Origin: an uncultured Lachnospiraceae bacterium
Lineage (GTDB): Bacteria; Bacillota; Clostridia; Lachnospirales; Lachnospiraceae
DNA: 64,000 nucleotides
Assembly: GCA_947086895.1 (NCBI GenBank)
Contig: CAMUAR010000003.1
Coordinates: forward strand, 54,966-118,965
Direction of reading: 5' to 3'
In this document: in pieces, positions 1-8,009 of the stretch
Numbering within the stretch: position 1 is the stretch's first letter
Layout: every line of letters starts with the position of its first letter
Notes under the pieces: generated by a model
The model's database searches: none
What the model saw: only the letters and a program-made list of their open reading frames with translations
What the model was told of the DNA's origin: nothing
Translations under genes and position numbers: made by a program

Positions 1-82
1 AGAAACATACCAGTTTCTGGATGCGCGGTTGAAATAAAAATAAAATATAAAGCCGCCGATTGGCGACAGAATGAGAGGATCG

Positions 83-1381
83 ATGAAAGTAGGTAGTATT
101 CTTATTGCAATTTTAATGTTCAGTCTTGTTGTGATTTTTCATGAGCTGGGACATTTCCTTTTTGCGAAGAAAAATGGTATCGGGGTGACAGAATTCTGTT
201 TGGGTATGGGACCGAAACTTTTTGGGATCAAGCGGGGAGGAACTCTTTATTCTCTTCGATTGTTTCCAATTGGCGGAGCGTGTATGATGGTCGGGGAAGA
301 TGAGACTTCCAACGATGCCAAGGCGTTTAACAACAAGACAGTATGGCAGCGTTTTCAGGTAATTTTTGCAGGACCGTTTTTTAATTTTATTCTGGCGTTC
401 CTGCTGTCGATGATTATGATCGCGATGGTTGGCTACGACCCGGCGCGGGTTACAAATGTGCCGGAAGGAGGCGCCGGCGCACAGGCTGGACTTATGGAAG
501 GCGATATTATCACAAAAATTGATGGTTCAAAGATCAATTTTGGGCGGGAGATTCTTGTAAAATATACCTATGATCCAATTACGAGCGATAAGCCGATTTC
601 CATAACTTACAAGAGAGATAAAAATACCTATACACAGACGTTGATTCCGCAAAAGAATGTCCGATATCTTTTGGGATTTACCTATGAGGCGACAGACTCA
701 CCGGCAAAAATAAAAGAAGTGTCAAAAGGTTTTCCGCTTGAGGCAGCAGGTCTTTTGGCGGGCGATACAATCCTTTCCATTGATGGAAACCAGATTGCTA
801 CAGGAAGCGCGCTGTCAGAATATTTTAAAGAACATCCGCTCTCAGAAAAAAGCGTGGTACTGCGCTATGAAAGAAACAGTTTGGAGTACGAAGCTGCGGT
901 TGCGCCGATGGTATCGGAATCATACAGCCTTGGATTTGATTATAATACCTATGTGGAAAAGACAAGCGGTTTCAATGTGATAAAATACAGCGCCGCTGAG
1001 GTGAAATACTGGATTGTCACAACCGTAAAAGGTCTTGGACAAATTTTTAAGGGCAAAGTAAGCACCAATGATTTGGCAGGACCGGTTCGTATTGTCAACG
1101 AGATTGGCAATGTTGTGACCGAGGCAAAACCTTATGGGGCGACGATTGTCATTGTAGAGCTATTAAACTGGTGCGTGCTGTTAAGTGCAAATCTTGGTAT
1201 TATGAACTTGCTTCCAATTCCGGCACTCGACGGCGGCAGGCTTTTGTTCCTTATCATTGAGGCGGTGAGACGCAAACCTTTAAACAGGGAGAAGGAAGGA
1301 ATTGTCAACGGAATTTTCTTTATTCTTTTAATGATTTTAATGGTGTTTGTATTCTATAACGATATTCGCAACTTGCTGTAG
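83..1381 (+). CDS. rseP: RIP zinc metalloprotease RseP (site-2 protease, M50)
   Basis: This is an intramembrane zinc protease of the M50/S2P family, which cleaves anti-sigma factors and leftover signal peptides within the membrane. The first membrane segment carries the zinc motif HELGH (about residues 21-25). A central PDZ-containing region follows, and a C-terminal membrane segment has the NLLPIPALDGGR motif that supplies the third zinc ligand. Length of about 432 aa is normal for the family. I chose ATG 83 because AGAGGA lies just upstream and family members begin with a short M-x-x-x-I-L stretch; the in-frame ATG at 71 (adding MRGS) is an alternative. The order rseP-ispG-polC resembles other Firmicutes, where dxr usually lies just upstream, outside this window. 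Confidence 0.95.
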   Translation: MKVGSILIAILMFSLVVIFHELGHFLFAKKNGIGVTEFCLGMGPKLFGIKRGGTLYSLRLFPIGGACMMVGEDETSNDAKAFNNKTVWQRFQVIFAGPFFNFILAFLLSMIMIAMVGYDPARVTNVPEGGAGAQAGLMEGDIITKIDGSKINFGREILVKYTYDPITSDKPISITYKRDKNTYTQTLIPQKNVRYLLGFTYEATDSPAKIKEVSKGFPLEAAGLLAGDTILSIDGNQIATGSALSEYFKEHPLSEKSVVLRYERNSLEYEAAVAPMVSESYSLGFDYNTYVEKTSGFNVIKYSAAEVKYWIVTTVKGLGQIFKGKVSTNDLAGPVRIVNEIGNVVTEAKPYGATIVIVELLNWCVLLSANLGIMNLLPIPALDGGRLLFLIIEAVRRKPLNREKEGIVNGIFFILLMILMVFVFYNDIRNLL

Positions 1382-1454
1382 TTTTAAGATTTTTTCACTT
1401 TGTGTGTTGGCGCTGCTTGGCACAAAGCTTTATATTAAGAAAAGCAGCGCAGAA

Positions 1455-2528
1455 ATGGAAACTTTTATGAATTATCGTGATAATACAAAGGCTGTAAATG
1501 TGGGAGGAGTGTTGATTGGAGGCGGAAATCCAGTTGCCATCCAGTCGATGACAAACACAAAGACAGAAGATGTGAAAGGGACGGTTGGTCAGATTTTAGA
1601 ACTTGAGGAAGCTGGCTGTGAGATTATCCGCGCGGCAGTCCCAACAATGCAGGCGGCGGAGGCATTTCGTGAGATAAAACGACAAATTCATATTCCGCTT
1701 GTAGCAGATATTCATTTTGATTATCGGCTTGCGATTGCGGCGATTGAAAACGGTGCGGACAAGATACGTATCAATCCGGGCAATATCGGTGATCTCGACA
1801 GAGTGCGTGCGGTTGTCGCTGCGGCAAAGAACAGAAAAATCCCAATCCGCGTCGGAGTCAACAGCGGTTCGCTGGAAAAATCCTTACTTGAAAAGTACGG
1901 GCATGTAACAGCAGAGGCACTTGTGGAAAGCGCTAAAAATCAAGTTGCGCTGATTGAATCAATGGATTACGACAATCTTGTGATTTCCATAAAATCCTCC
2001 GATGTAATGATGTGTGTAAAAGCGCATGAACTGATTGCGCAGCAGACAAAATATCCGCTTCATATTGGCATTACAGAGTCTGGCTCCATAACAAGCGGCA
2101 ATATTAAGTCATCGGTCGGGCTTGGCATTCTTTTATATAAAGGAATTGGAGATACCATACGGGTGTCCTTGACCGACCGCCCAGTCGAGGAGGTCTATTC
2201 TGCAAAACTGATTTTAAAAACGCTTGGTTTGAGAAAGGGCGGCGTGGAAGTGGTGTCTTGCCCGACGTGCGGCAGAACAAAGATTGACTTGATTTCTCTG
2301 GCGTATAAAGTGGAGGAACTTGTCCGAAACTATCCTTATGATATTAAGGTGGCCGTAATGGGCTGCGCGGTAAATGGACCTGGGGAGGCGCGCGAGGCGG
2401 AACTTGGCATCGCCGGCGGCAACGGGGAGGGAATTCTTTTTCGAAAAGGAGAAATTCTTAGAAAAGTGCCGGAGAGTATGCTGCTTTCCGAATTAAAAAA
2501 AGAGCTGGATCAACTCGGAAATATTTGA
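1455..2528 (+). CDS. ispG: 4-hydroxy-3-methylbut-2-enyl diphosphate synthase (flavodoxin/ferredoxin-dependent), MEP pathway
   Basis: IspG (GcpE) converts 2-C-methyl-D-erythritol 2,4-cyclodiphosphate to HMBPP, the penultimate step of isoprenoid synthesis by the MEP route, using a 4Fe-4S cluster. The protein shows the family opening VGGVLIGGGNPVAIQSMTNT, the TIM-barrel motif VADIHFDYRLA, and the cluster-binding cysteines in SCPTCGRT and VMGCAVNGPGEA. The open frame extends back to a TTG at 1347 inside rseP, but the conserved part begins at METFMNYRDNTKAV, so ATG 1455 (or 1467) is the likely start. The ribosome binding site is weak, and coupling to rseP is possible. Length of about 357 aa is normal. 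Confidence 0.95.
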   Translation: METFMNYRDNTKAVNVGGVLIGGGNPVAIQSMTNTKTEDVKGTVGQILELEEAGCEIIRAAVPTMQAAEAFREIKRQIHIPLVADIHFDYRLAIAAIENGADKIRINPGNIGDLDRVRAVVAAAKNRKIPIRVGVNSGSLEKSLLEKYGHVTAEALVESAKNQVALIESMDYDNLVISIKSSDVMMCVKAHELIAQQTKYPLHIGITESGSITSGNIKSSVGLGILLYKGIGDTIRVSLTDRPVEEVYSAKLILKTLGLRKGGVEVVSCPTCGRTKIDLISLAYKVEELVRNYPYDIKVAVMGCAVNGPGEAREAELGIAGGNGEGILFRKGEILRKVPESMLLSELKKELDQLGNI

Positions 2529-2571
2529 TTGTGATATCGGTAAGGGGAAATATCGTCTGGGGGAGGGCATT

Positions 2572-5500
2572 ATGAAATTTTTTGAAGTGTTTGATATGCT
2601 GACCGTGGATTCAGGATTAAAAGAAGTATTTGAGGAGGTTGTTGCCACAAAGGTAGCAGCCTCCAAATTGTCAGGATGTATTACAATACATATTGAGAGT
2701 AATCATCTAATACCATACAAAGATAAAAAGAAAATGCTTTATTATTTAAAAAAACAACTTTTTATGCAGGCAAAAGGAGAAATAAATTTCCATGAAATAT
2801 GCCGTCTTTCCGGGCAGTACACTCCAGAAAATTTGTGGAATACCTATAAAGAGAGTATTTTGGAGGAAGTATCGGAACAATCTACGGTCTGGGCAGGAAT
2901 CTTAAAAGCTGCAAAAGTATCTTTTCTAGGAAATACAATGGCGGCAGCAGTGCCGGATAATTTTATTAACCGTGAAAAATGTACTAGAATTACTGCATGG
3001 CTGGAGAACTTATATCAAGAACGATATTTGTTTCCAGTTTCCGTACATTTTGAATATACTCCAATACCAGAAAAAGTCTCGGAGGAGGAATATATATTTA
3101 TGCCTTCTCCAACTGCCGCACAAAATTTGGACAGTGTTTCAAAAGTTTCTGCGAAAACTATAAGCTCAGAAAGCGGCAGAAAAACAATAGAAAAAACTTA
3201 TGACAGCGATAAAAAAACAGGATTTCGAAGCCGTGATTTTTCAAGGCAGAATATTTATAACAAAGGGAGATTTGGAAAGAAAGAACTGCCGCCGGACGAT
3301 CCAGATATAATTTATGGAAGAACGTTTGACGGCGAGTCGATTCCAATTTCAGAAGTGCAGGATGAGATTGGGGACGTTATTCTTCGAGGAAAGATTTTAA
3401 AGCTTGATATCCGGGAGCTGAAAAATGAGAAATTGCTTTTTATTTTTTCATTTACAGATTTTACAGATACCATTGCGGCGAAGCTGTTTGTAAAGGCGGA
3501 ACAAAAAGAAGCGTTGGAGAAAAATCTTGCGCCGGGCAGTTATATTAAAATAAAAGGGATGGCGATGTTGGATAAATACGACCATGAAATTTCGCTTGGA
3601 TCTGTCGCAGGTATCCGCAAAATACCAGATTTTATAAAGAAGCGGGTGGACAAAGCGCCAGTAAAGCGCGTGGAACTGCACGCACATACAACATTCAGCG
3701 ATATGGACGCGGTGGTTTCGCCGGAAACATTAGTAAAAACAGCGTTTGCGTGGGGGCATCCGGCAGTTGCCATCACAGATCACGGCGTTGTTCAGGCGTT
3801 CCCGGTTGCAAACCATGCGATTGATATAAAAAAGCTTAAAAGCGAGGAGGAAATTGCGAGGGCAAAGGCATTTAAGATTATTTATGGCATGGAAGCCTAC
3901 CTTGTCGATGACCTGGAAGAAGTGGTGCGGGAAGAGAAAGGGCAGGAACTTATATGCCCGGCAGTTGTGTTTGATATTGAGACAACAGGACTTAGCAACC
4001 GCCATGATAAAATTATTGAGATTGGCGCAGTAAAGGTGATAGATGGTCAGATTGCGGAGAAGTTTTCAACCTTTGTAAATCCGAAAGTGCCAATTCCTTT
4101 GGAAATTGAAAAGCTGACAAGCATTAACGATGCGATGGTGATGGAGGCGGAAACCATCGAGCAGATACTTCCAAAGTTTTTAAAATTTTGTGAGGGATGT
4201 ATTCTTGTCGCGCACAATGCATCATTTGATACGGGATTTATTGCGAAAAATGCAGCGGACTTAGGGATTTTGGCGGATTTTACAATTTTGGATACCGTGG
4301 GACTTGCAAGAATCTTAATGCCCGAATTACATAATTTTAAGTTGGATACTGTGGCAAAAGCGCTTGGAGTTTCGTTGGAGAACCATCACCGCGCGGTGGA
4401 TGATGCGGGCTGTACGGCGGAGATTTATGTGAAGTTTTTAAAGATGCTTGCAGAAAAGGGCTATAAAAAGCTGAGCGATATCAATGAGAAAAGTGAGATT
4501 GCGCCGGAAATTATCCGAAAAATGCCGACATACCATGCCATTCTTTTATGCAGAAACGAGATTGGAAGAATAAATTTATACCGCATGGTAAGTGCGTCGC
4601 ATATTGATTACTTTCAGCGCCGTCCAAGAATTCCAAAAAGTATGCTTGCGAAGTACCGCGATGGATTGCTTGTCGGCTCGGCGTGCGAGGCGGGGGAGCT
4701 GTATCAGGCGATCTTGCGCCAGGAAGCGCCGGATGAGGTGGCAAGACTGTGTAATTTTTATGATTACTATGAGATACAGCCGCTCGGAAACAATCGTTTT
4801 ATGATTGAAAATCCAAAGATCGCAGTGGAATCGGAGGAAGATTTAATTCAGATCAACAAGAAGATTATCGCGTTAGGAGAGCAGTATAATAAGCTTGTAG
4901 TTGCAACGTGCGACGTTCATTTTCTAAATCCTGAGGACGAGGTATACCGCAGGGTGATTATGCATTCAAAAGGTTTTGCGGACGCGGACAATCAGGCGCC
5001 GCTGTATTTTCGGACAACCGAGGAGATGCTTGCAGAATTTTCCTATCTGCCCCAGGAGAAAGCAGAGGAGTTAGTTATAACAAATCCAGGTAAGATTGCA
5101 GATATGATAGAGAAAATATCGCCGGTGCGCCCGGATAAATGCGCGCCGATCATTCCAAATTCAGACGAGACATTACGTAATATCTGCTACGATAAGGCAC
5201 ATTCTATCTACGGTCCTAAGCTTCCGCCGCAGGTAAAGGAGCGGCTTGAACATGAGCTTTCTTCCATTATCAGCAACGGTTTTGCGGTGATGTATATTAT
5301 CGCTCAAAAACTGGTGTGGAAATCAAACGAGGACGGTTATCTTGTCGGTTCGCGCGGCTCGGTCGGCTCGTCGTTTGTCGCTACAATGTCCGGTATTACC
5401 GAAGTAAATCCGCTTCCGCCGCACTATTACTGCTCGGAATGTCATTTTGCAGATTTTGATTCCGAGGCTGTAAAACCATACGCGTCGAGTTCCGGGTGCG

Positions 5501-7065
5501 ATATGCCGGACCGCGCCTGCCCAAAATGCGGCGCAATGTTAAAAAAGGACGGGCATAATATTCCTTTTGAAACATTCCTTGGATTTAACGGGGATAAAGA
5601 GCCGGATATCGATTTAAATTTTTCAGGGGAGTATCAGAGCAAAGCCCACGAATACACCGAGGTGATTTTTGGGGAAGGGCATACATTTCGTGCTGGAACA
5701 ATCGGTACTGTGGCAGATAAAACGGCGTTTGGCTATGTGAAAAAGTACAATGAAGAACATGAGGTTCACAAGCGTCCGGCGGAGGTGGAGCGCATTGCGA
5801 TCGGGTGTACTGGAGTGCGCAGGTCAACGGGACAGCACCCAGGCGGTATTGTTGTGCTTCCGCACGGGGAGGAAATCAATTCCTTTACGCCGATTCAGCA
5901 TCCGGCAAATGATATGACATCAAAAATTATCACAACACATTTTGAATATCATTCGATCGATCACAACTTGCTGAAACTGGATATTCTCGGGCATGATGAT
6001 CCGACAATGATCCGTGTTTTAGAGGATTTTACAGGTCTTGACGCAAAAAAAATCCGTATGGACGATCCGAAAGTCCTCTCGCTGTTTGAATCGACACAGG
6101 CGCTTAATATCAATCCGTCCGATATTGGCGGCTGTGATCTTGGAAGTCTTGGCATTCCAGAGTGCGGAACCGATTTTGTTATGCAGATGTTAAGGGAAGC
6201 AAAACCGAAAAGTTTTTCTGATATGATACGAATTTCCGGGCTTTCCCACGGGACGGACGTGTGGTCAAACAATGCGCAGACGCTGATTCAGGAAGGAACC
6301 TGCACGCTCTCCACCGCGATCTGTACGCGCGATGATATTATGACTTACCTGATTCAAAAAGGCGTGGAAAATGGACATGCATTTAAAATTATGGAGAGCG
6401 TAAGAAAAGGCAAAGGGCTGACCGATGAGATGAAAACAGAAATGTTAGCGAACGATGTGCCAGAATGGTATATTTGGTCGTGCGAGCGCATTAAATATAT
6501 GTTTCCAAAAGCGCATGCCTGCGCCTATGTTATGATGGCGTTCCGCATTGCCTATTTTAAAGTGTATTATCCGCTTGCATACTATGCCGCTTATTTTAGT
6601 ATTCGCGCTTCTGCCTTTAACTATGAATTGATGTGTCTGGGAAAAGAAAAATTGCGTATGCATATGACAGAGTACAAAAGACGTATGAATTCCTCAAATT
6701 TTGCGGAGAAGCTTTCTCAGAAGGAGGAAGATACCTTTAAAGATATGAAGTTAGTTGAGGAGATGTACGCAAGAGGATATGATTTTGAACCGATCGATAT
6801 CTACACGGCAAAAGCGCATGCATTTCAGATTATAAGCGACAAGAAAATTATGCCATGTCTTTCAACAATCGACGGGCTTGGAGACAAAGCGGCGGAACAG
6901 ATTGTGGAGGCGGTGCCGGACGGTCCTTTTTTGTCGCGCGAAGATTTCAGAAACCGCTGCAAAGTCAGCGCTACAATTTCAGATAAAATGGCGGAGCTAG
7001 GGCTTCTTGGCTCGATTCCAGTTTCCAATCAGATCTCGCTGATGGACTTTTTTATGGAAGGCTGA
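2572..7065 (+). CDS. polC: DNA polymerase III alpha subunit, PolC type
   Basis: This is the replicative polymerase of low-GC Gram-positives, combining polymerase and 3'-5' proofreading. Reading from the N-terminus there is a variable domain, an OB-fold region, the first part of a PHP domain (HAHTTFSDMDAV), an inserted DEDDh exonuclease opening with VVFDIETTGLS and closing with HHRAVDDAGCTAEIY, the rest of PHP, then the polymerase core. The core holds the zinc-finger-like CSECHFADF...CPKCGAM segment and the catalytic acidic motif DKEPDIDLNFSGEYQ. Length of 1497 aa fits PolC (about 1440-1450 in Bacillus) with a slightly longer N-terminus. GGGGGAGGGC precedes ATG 2572. It stands alone at the end of the rseP-ispG-polC run. 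Confidence 0.97.
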   Translation: MKFFEVFDMLTVDSGLKEVFEEVVATKVAASKLSGCITIHIESNHLIPYKDKKKMLYYLKKQLFMQAKGEINFHEICRLSGQYTPENLWNTYKESILEEVSEQSTVWAGILKAAKVSFLGNTMAAAVPDNFINREKCTRITAWLENLYQERYLFPVSVHFEYTPIPEKVSEEEYIFMPSPTAAQNLDSVSKVSAKTISSESGRKTIEKTYDSDKKTGFRSRDFSRQNIYNKGRFGKKELPPDDPDIIYGRTFDGESIPISEVQDEIGDVILRGKILKLDIRELKNEKLLFIFSFTDFTDTIAAKLFVKAEQKEALEKNLAPGSYIKIKGMAMLDKYDHEISLGSVAGIRKIPDFIKKRVDKAPVKRVELHAHTTFSDMDAVVSPETLVKTAFAWGHPAVAITDHGVVQAFPVANHAIDIKKLKSEEEIARAKAFKIIYGMEAYLVDDLEEVVREEKGQELICPAVVFDIETTGLSNRHDKIIEIGAVKVIDGQIAEKFSTFVNPKVPIPLEIEKLTSINDAMVMEAETIEQILPKFLKFCEGCILVAHNASFDTGFIAKNAADLGILADFTILDTVGLARILMPELHNFKLDTVAKALGVSLENHHRAVDDAGCTAEIYVKFLKMLAEKGYKKLSDINEKSEIAPEIIRKMPTYHAILLCRNEIGRINLYRMVSASHIDYFQRRPRIPKSMLAKYRDGLLVGSACEAGELYQAILRQEAPDEVARLCNFYDYYEIQPLGNNRFMIENPKIAVESEEDLIQINKKIIALGEQYNKLVVATCDVHFLNPEDEVYRRVIMHSKGFADADNQAPLYFRTTEEMLAEFSYLPQEKAEELVITNPGKIADMIEKISPVRPDKCAPIIPNSDETLRNICYDKAHSIYGPKLPPQVKERLEHELSSIISNGFAVMYIIAQKLVWKSNEDGYLVGSRGSVGSSFVATMSGITEVNPLPPHYYCSECHFADFDSEAVKPYASSSGCDMPDRACPKCGAMLKKDGHNIPFETFLGFNGDKEPDIDLNFSGEYQSKAHEYTEVIFGEGHTFRAGTIGTVADKTAFGYVKKYNEEHEVHKRPAEVERIAIGCTGVRRSTGQHPGGIVVLPHGEEINSFTPIQHPANDMTSKIITTHFEYHSIDHNLLKLDILGHDDPTMIRVLEDFTGLDAKKIRMDDPKVLSLFESTQALNINPSDIGGCDLGSLGIPECGTDFVMQMLREAKPKSFSDMIRISGLSHGTDVWSNNAQTLIQEGTCTLSTAICTRDDIMTYLIQKGVENGHAFKIMESVRKGKGLTDEMKTEMLANDVPEWYIWSCERIKYMFPKAHACAYVMMAFRIAYFKVYYPLAYYAAYFSIRASAFNYELMCLGKEKLRMHMTEYKRRMNSSNFAEKLSQKEEDTFKDMKLVEEMYARGYDFEPIDIYTAKAHAFQIISDKKIMPCLSTIDGLGDKAAEQIVEAVPDGPFLSREDFRNRCKVSATISDKMAELGLLGSIPVSNQISLMDFFMEG

Positions 7066-7212
7066 AGCGGCAGTGAGAAATGGATATAGAAAAAAGAATT
7101 TTGATTTACAAAAGAATTGTATAAAGTATAAAATTTATTTCTGTAAAAATCACTGTATAATACAAGCAATTTTAAAGTTTGATTGTTTTAATTAAAAAAT
7201 TAAAAAAAATGC

Positions 7213-7241
7213 TTGCAATTTGGCTTAGATTGTAGTATTAT
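7213..7241 (+). promoter_or_regulatory. Sigma-A-type promoter of first tRNA-Glu
   Basis: TTGCAA (7213-7218), a 17-base spacer and TATTAT (7236-7241), 14 bases before the tRNA. The same boxes and spacing precede the second copy. The 190 bases between polC and the tRNA hold only AT-rich sequence and this promoter. Confidence 0.75.
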
Positions 7242-7255
7242 AATTCTCGCAGTGA

Positions 7256-7327
7256 GGCCAGTTGGTCAAGCGGCTAAGACGTCGCCCTCTCACGGCGAAA
7301 ACAGGGGTTCGATTCCCCTACTGGCTG
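7256..7327 (+). tRNA. tRNA-Glu(CTC), copy 1
   Basis: A complete 72-nt cloverleaf. The acceptor arm GGCCAGT pairs with ACTGGCT (one G-U at the end), the anticodon stem TCGCC/GGCGA encloses loop CTCTCAC with anticodon CTC reading GAG, and the T arm is AGGGG-TTCGATT-CCCCT. CCA is not encoded; the discriminator is G. An identical copy lies 416 bases downstream. Confidence 0.95.
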
Positions 7328-7333
7328 TTTTAT

Positions 7334-7373
7334 AAAACCTTTGAATCGGATGTGGATTCAGAGGTTTTTTTTT
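7334..7373 (+). terminator. Rho-independent terminator of tRNA-Glu copy 1
   Basis: A stem of AAAACCTTTGAATC against GATTCAGAGGTTTT (13 of 14 Watson-Crick, one wobble) with a short loop and a run of T. Confidence 0.85.
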
Positions 7374-7380
7374 ATGCACA

Positions 7381-7461
7381 GACCCGTGCAGTGGAATTAT
7401 GCCGCTGGTGCGGCGCACGGGTCGCGCGGCGAGTAGGGAAGACAAACCTTCCCTACTCGAT
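7381..7461 (+). repeat. Nested palindromes between the tRNA-Glu copies
   Basis: GACCCGTGC (7381-7389) pairs with GCACGGGTC (7415-7423) around an inner GCCGC-TGGT-GCGGC hairpin (7401-7414). An adjacent second hairpin is CGAGTAGGGAAG-ACAAA-CCTTCCCTACTCG (to about 7461). No gene is visible in the 344-base gap between the two tRNAs apart from these, a terminator and a promoter. The function is unknown; it could be a mobile intergenic repeat or a structured RNA. Confidence 0.6.
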
Positions 7462-7629
7462 TACATAGACCTGTGCAGGGATGAAAAAAATATACCGCGC
7501 CAAACAGAAAGAAAGCATTTCTGCTTGACAGGAAACAGAGACGCAAAAGACAGAAGTCCTACAATATAATAATATATTATAAAAATGTATTGAACTGTAA
7601 TTTTGGATAAAAATGATATAAAAAAATAC

Positions 7630-7658
7630 TTGCATTTTGTGGAAGGGTATGGTATTAT
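7630..7658 (+). promoter_or_regulatory. Sigma-A-type promoter of second tRNA-Glu
   Basis: TTGCAT (7630-7635), 17 bases, TATTAT (7653-7658), 13 bases before the tRNA. It matches the promoter of copy 1. Confidence 0.75.
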
Positions 7659-7671
7659 ATAACTCGTTCAA

Positions 7672-7743
7672 GGCCAGTTGGTCAAGCGGCTAAGACGTCG
7701 CCCTCTCACGGCGAAAACAGGGGTTCGATTCCCCTACTGGCTG
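7672..7743 (+). tRNA. tRNA-Glu(CTC), copy 2
   Basis: Identical over all 72 bases to the tRNA at 7256-7327, with anticodon CTC in loop CTCTCAC, discriminator G and no encoded CCA. It has its own promoter and terminator, so the pair are two separate transcription units rather than one operon. Confidence 0.95.
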
Positions 7744-7752
7744 TTTTAGCAT

Positions 7753-7790
7753 AACCTCCGAATTTGTATTGGATTCGGAGGTTGTTTTTC
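7753..7790 (+). terminator. Rho-independent terminator of tRNA-Glu copy 2
   Basis: A perfect 11-bp stem AACCTCCGAAT/ATTCGGAGGTT followed by GTTTTTCTTT. Related in layout, but not in exact sequence, to the copy 1 terminator. Confidence 0.85.
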
Positions 7791-7862
7791 TTTATGCGCA
7801 GGGATGAAAATGAGCGGTCGTTGCTTTGCGTGTCAAACAGAAAATAGAAAGTATTTGCAGGA

Positions 7863-7891
7863 TTGACAAAAAAAACGCGATTCTTTATAAT
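7863..7891 (+). promoter_or_regulatory. alaS: Consensus sigma-A promoter upstream of alaS
   Basis: A perfect TTGACA (7863-7868), 17-base spacer and perfect TATAAT (7886-7891). The leader of roughly 110 bases before alaS was read for a T-box and none was recognised. Confidence 0.85.
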
Positions 7892-8009
7892 GGGGAACTA
7901 ATAATGTTTTAATTACTTGTCAGCGCAGATTAAGAGTTTACACAGAAAGGTTAAAGTACAAAAACGCCTTTCACATCTTGTTTGTGTTTAGAAAGGAATG
8001 GTGAAAAGT

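Noticed and set aside
7891..8009. T-box leader for alaS
   Set aside because: The leader was read for the conserved T-box core and a terminator/antiterminator pair; neither is present, and it is only about 110 bases long.
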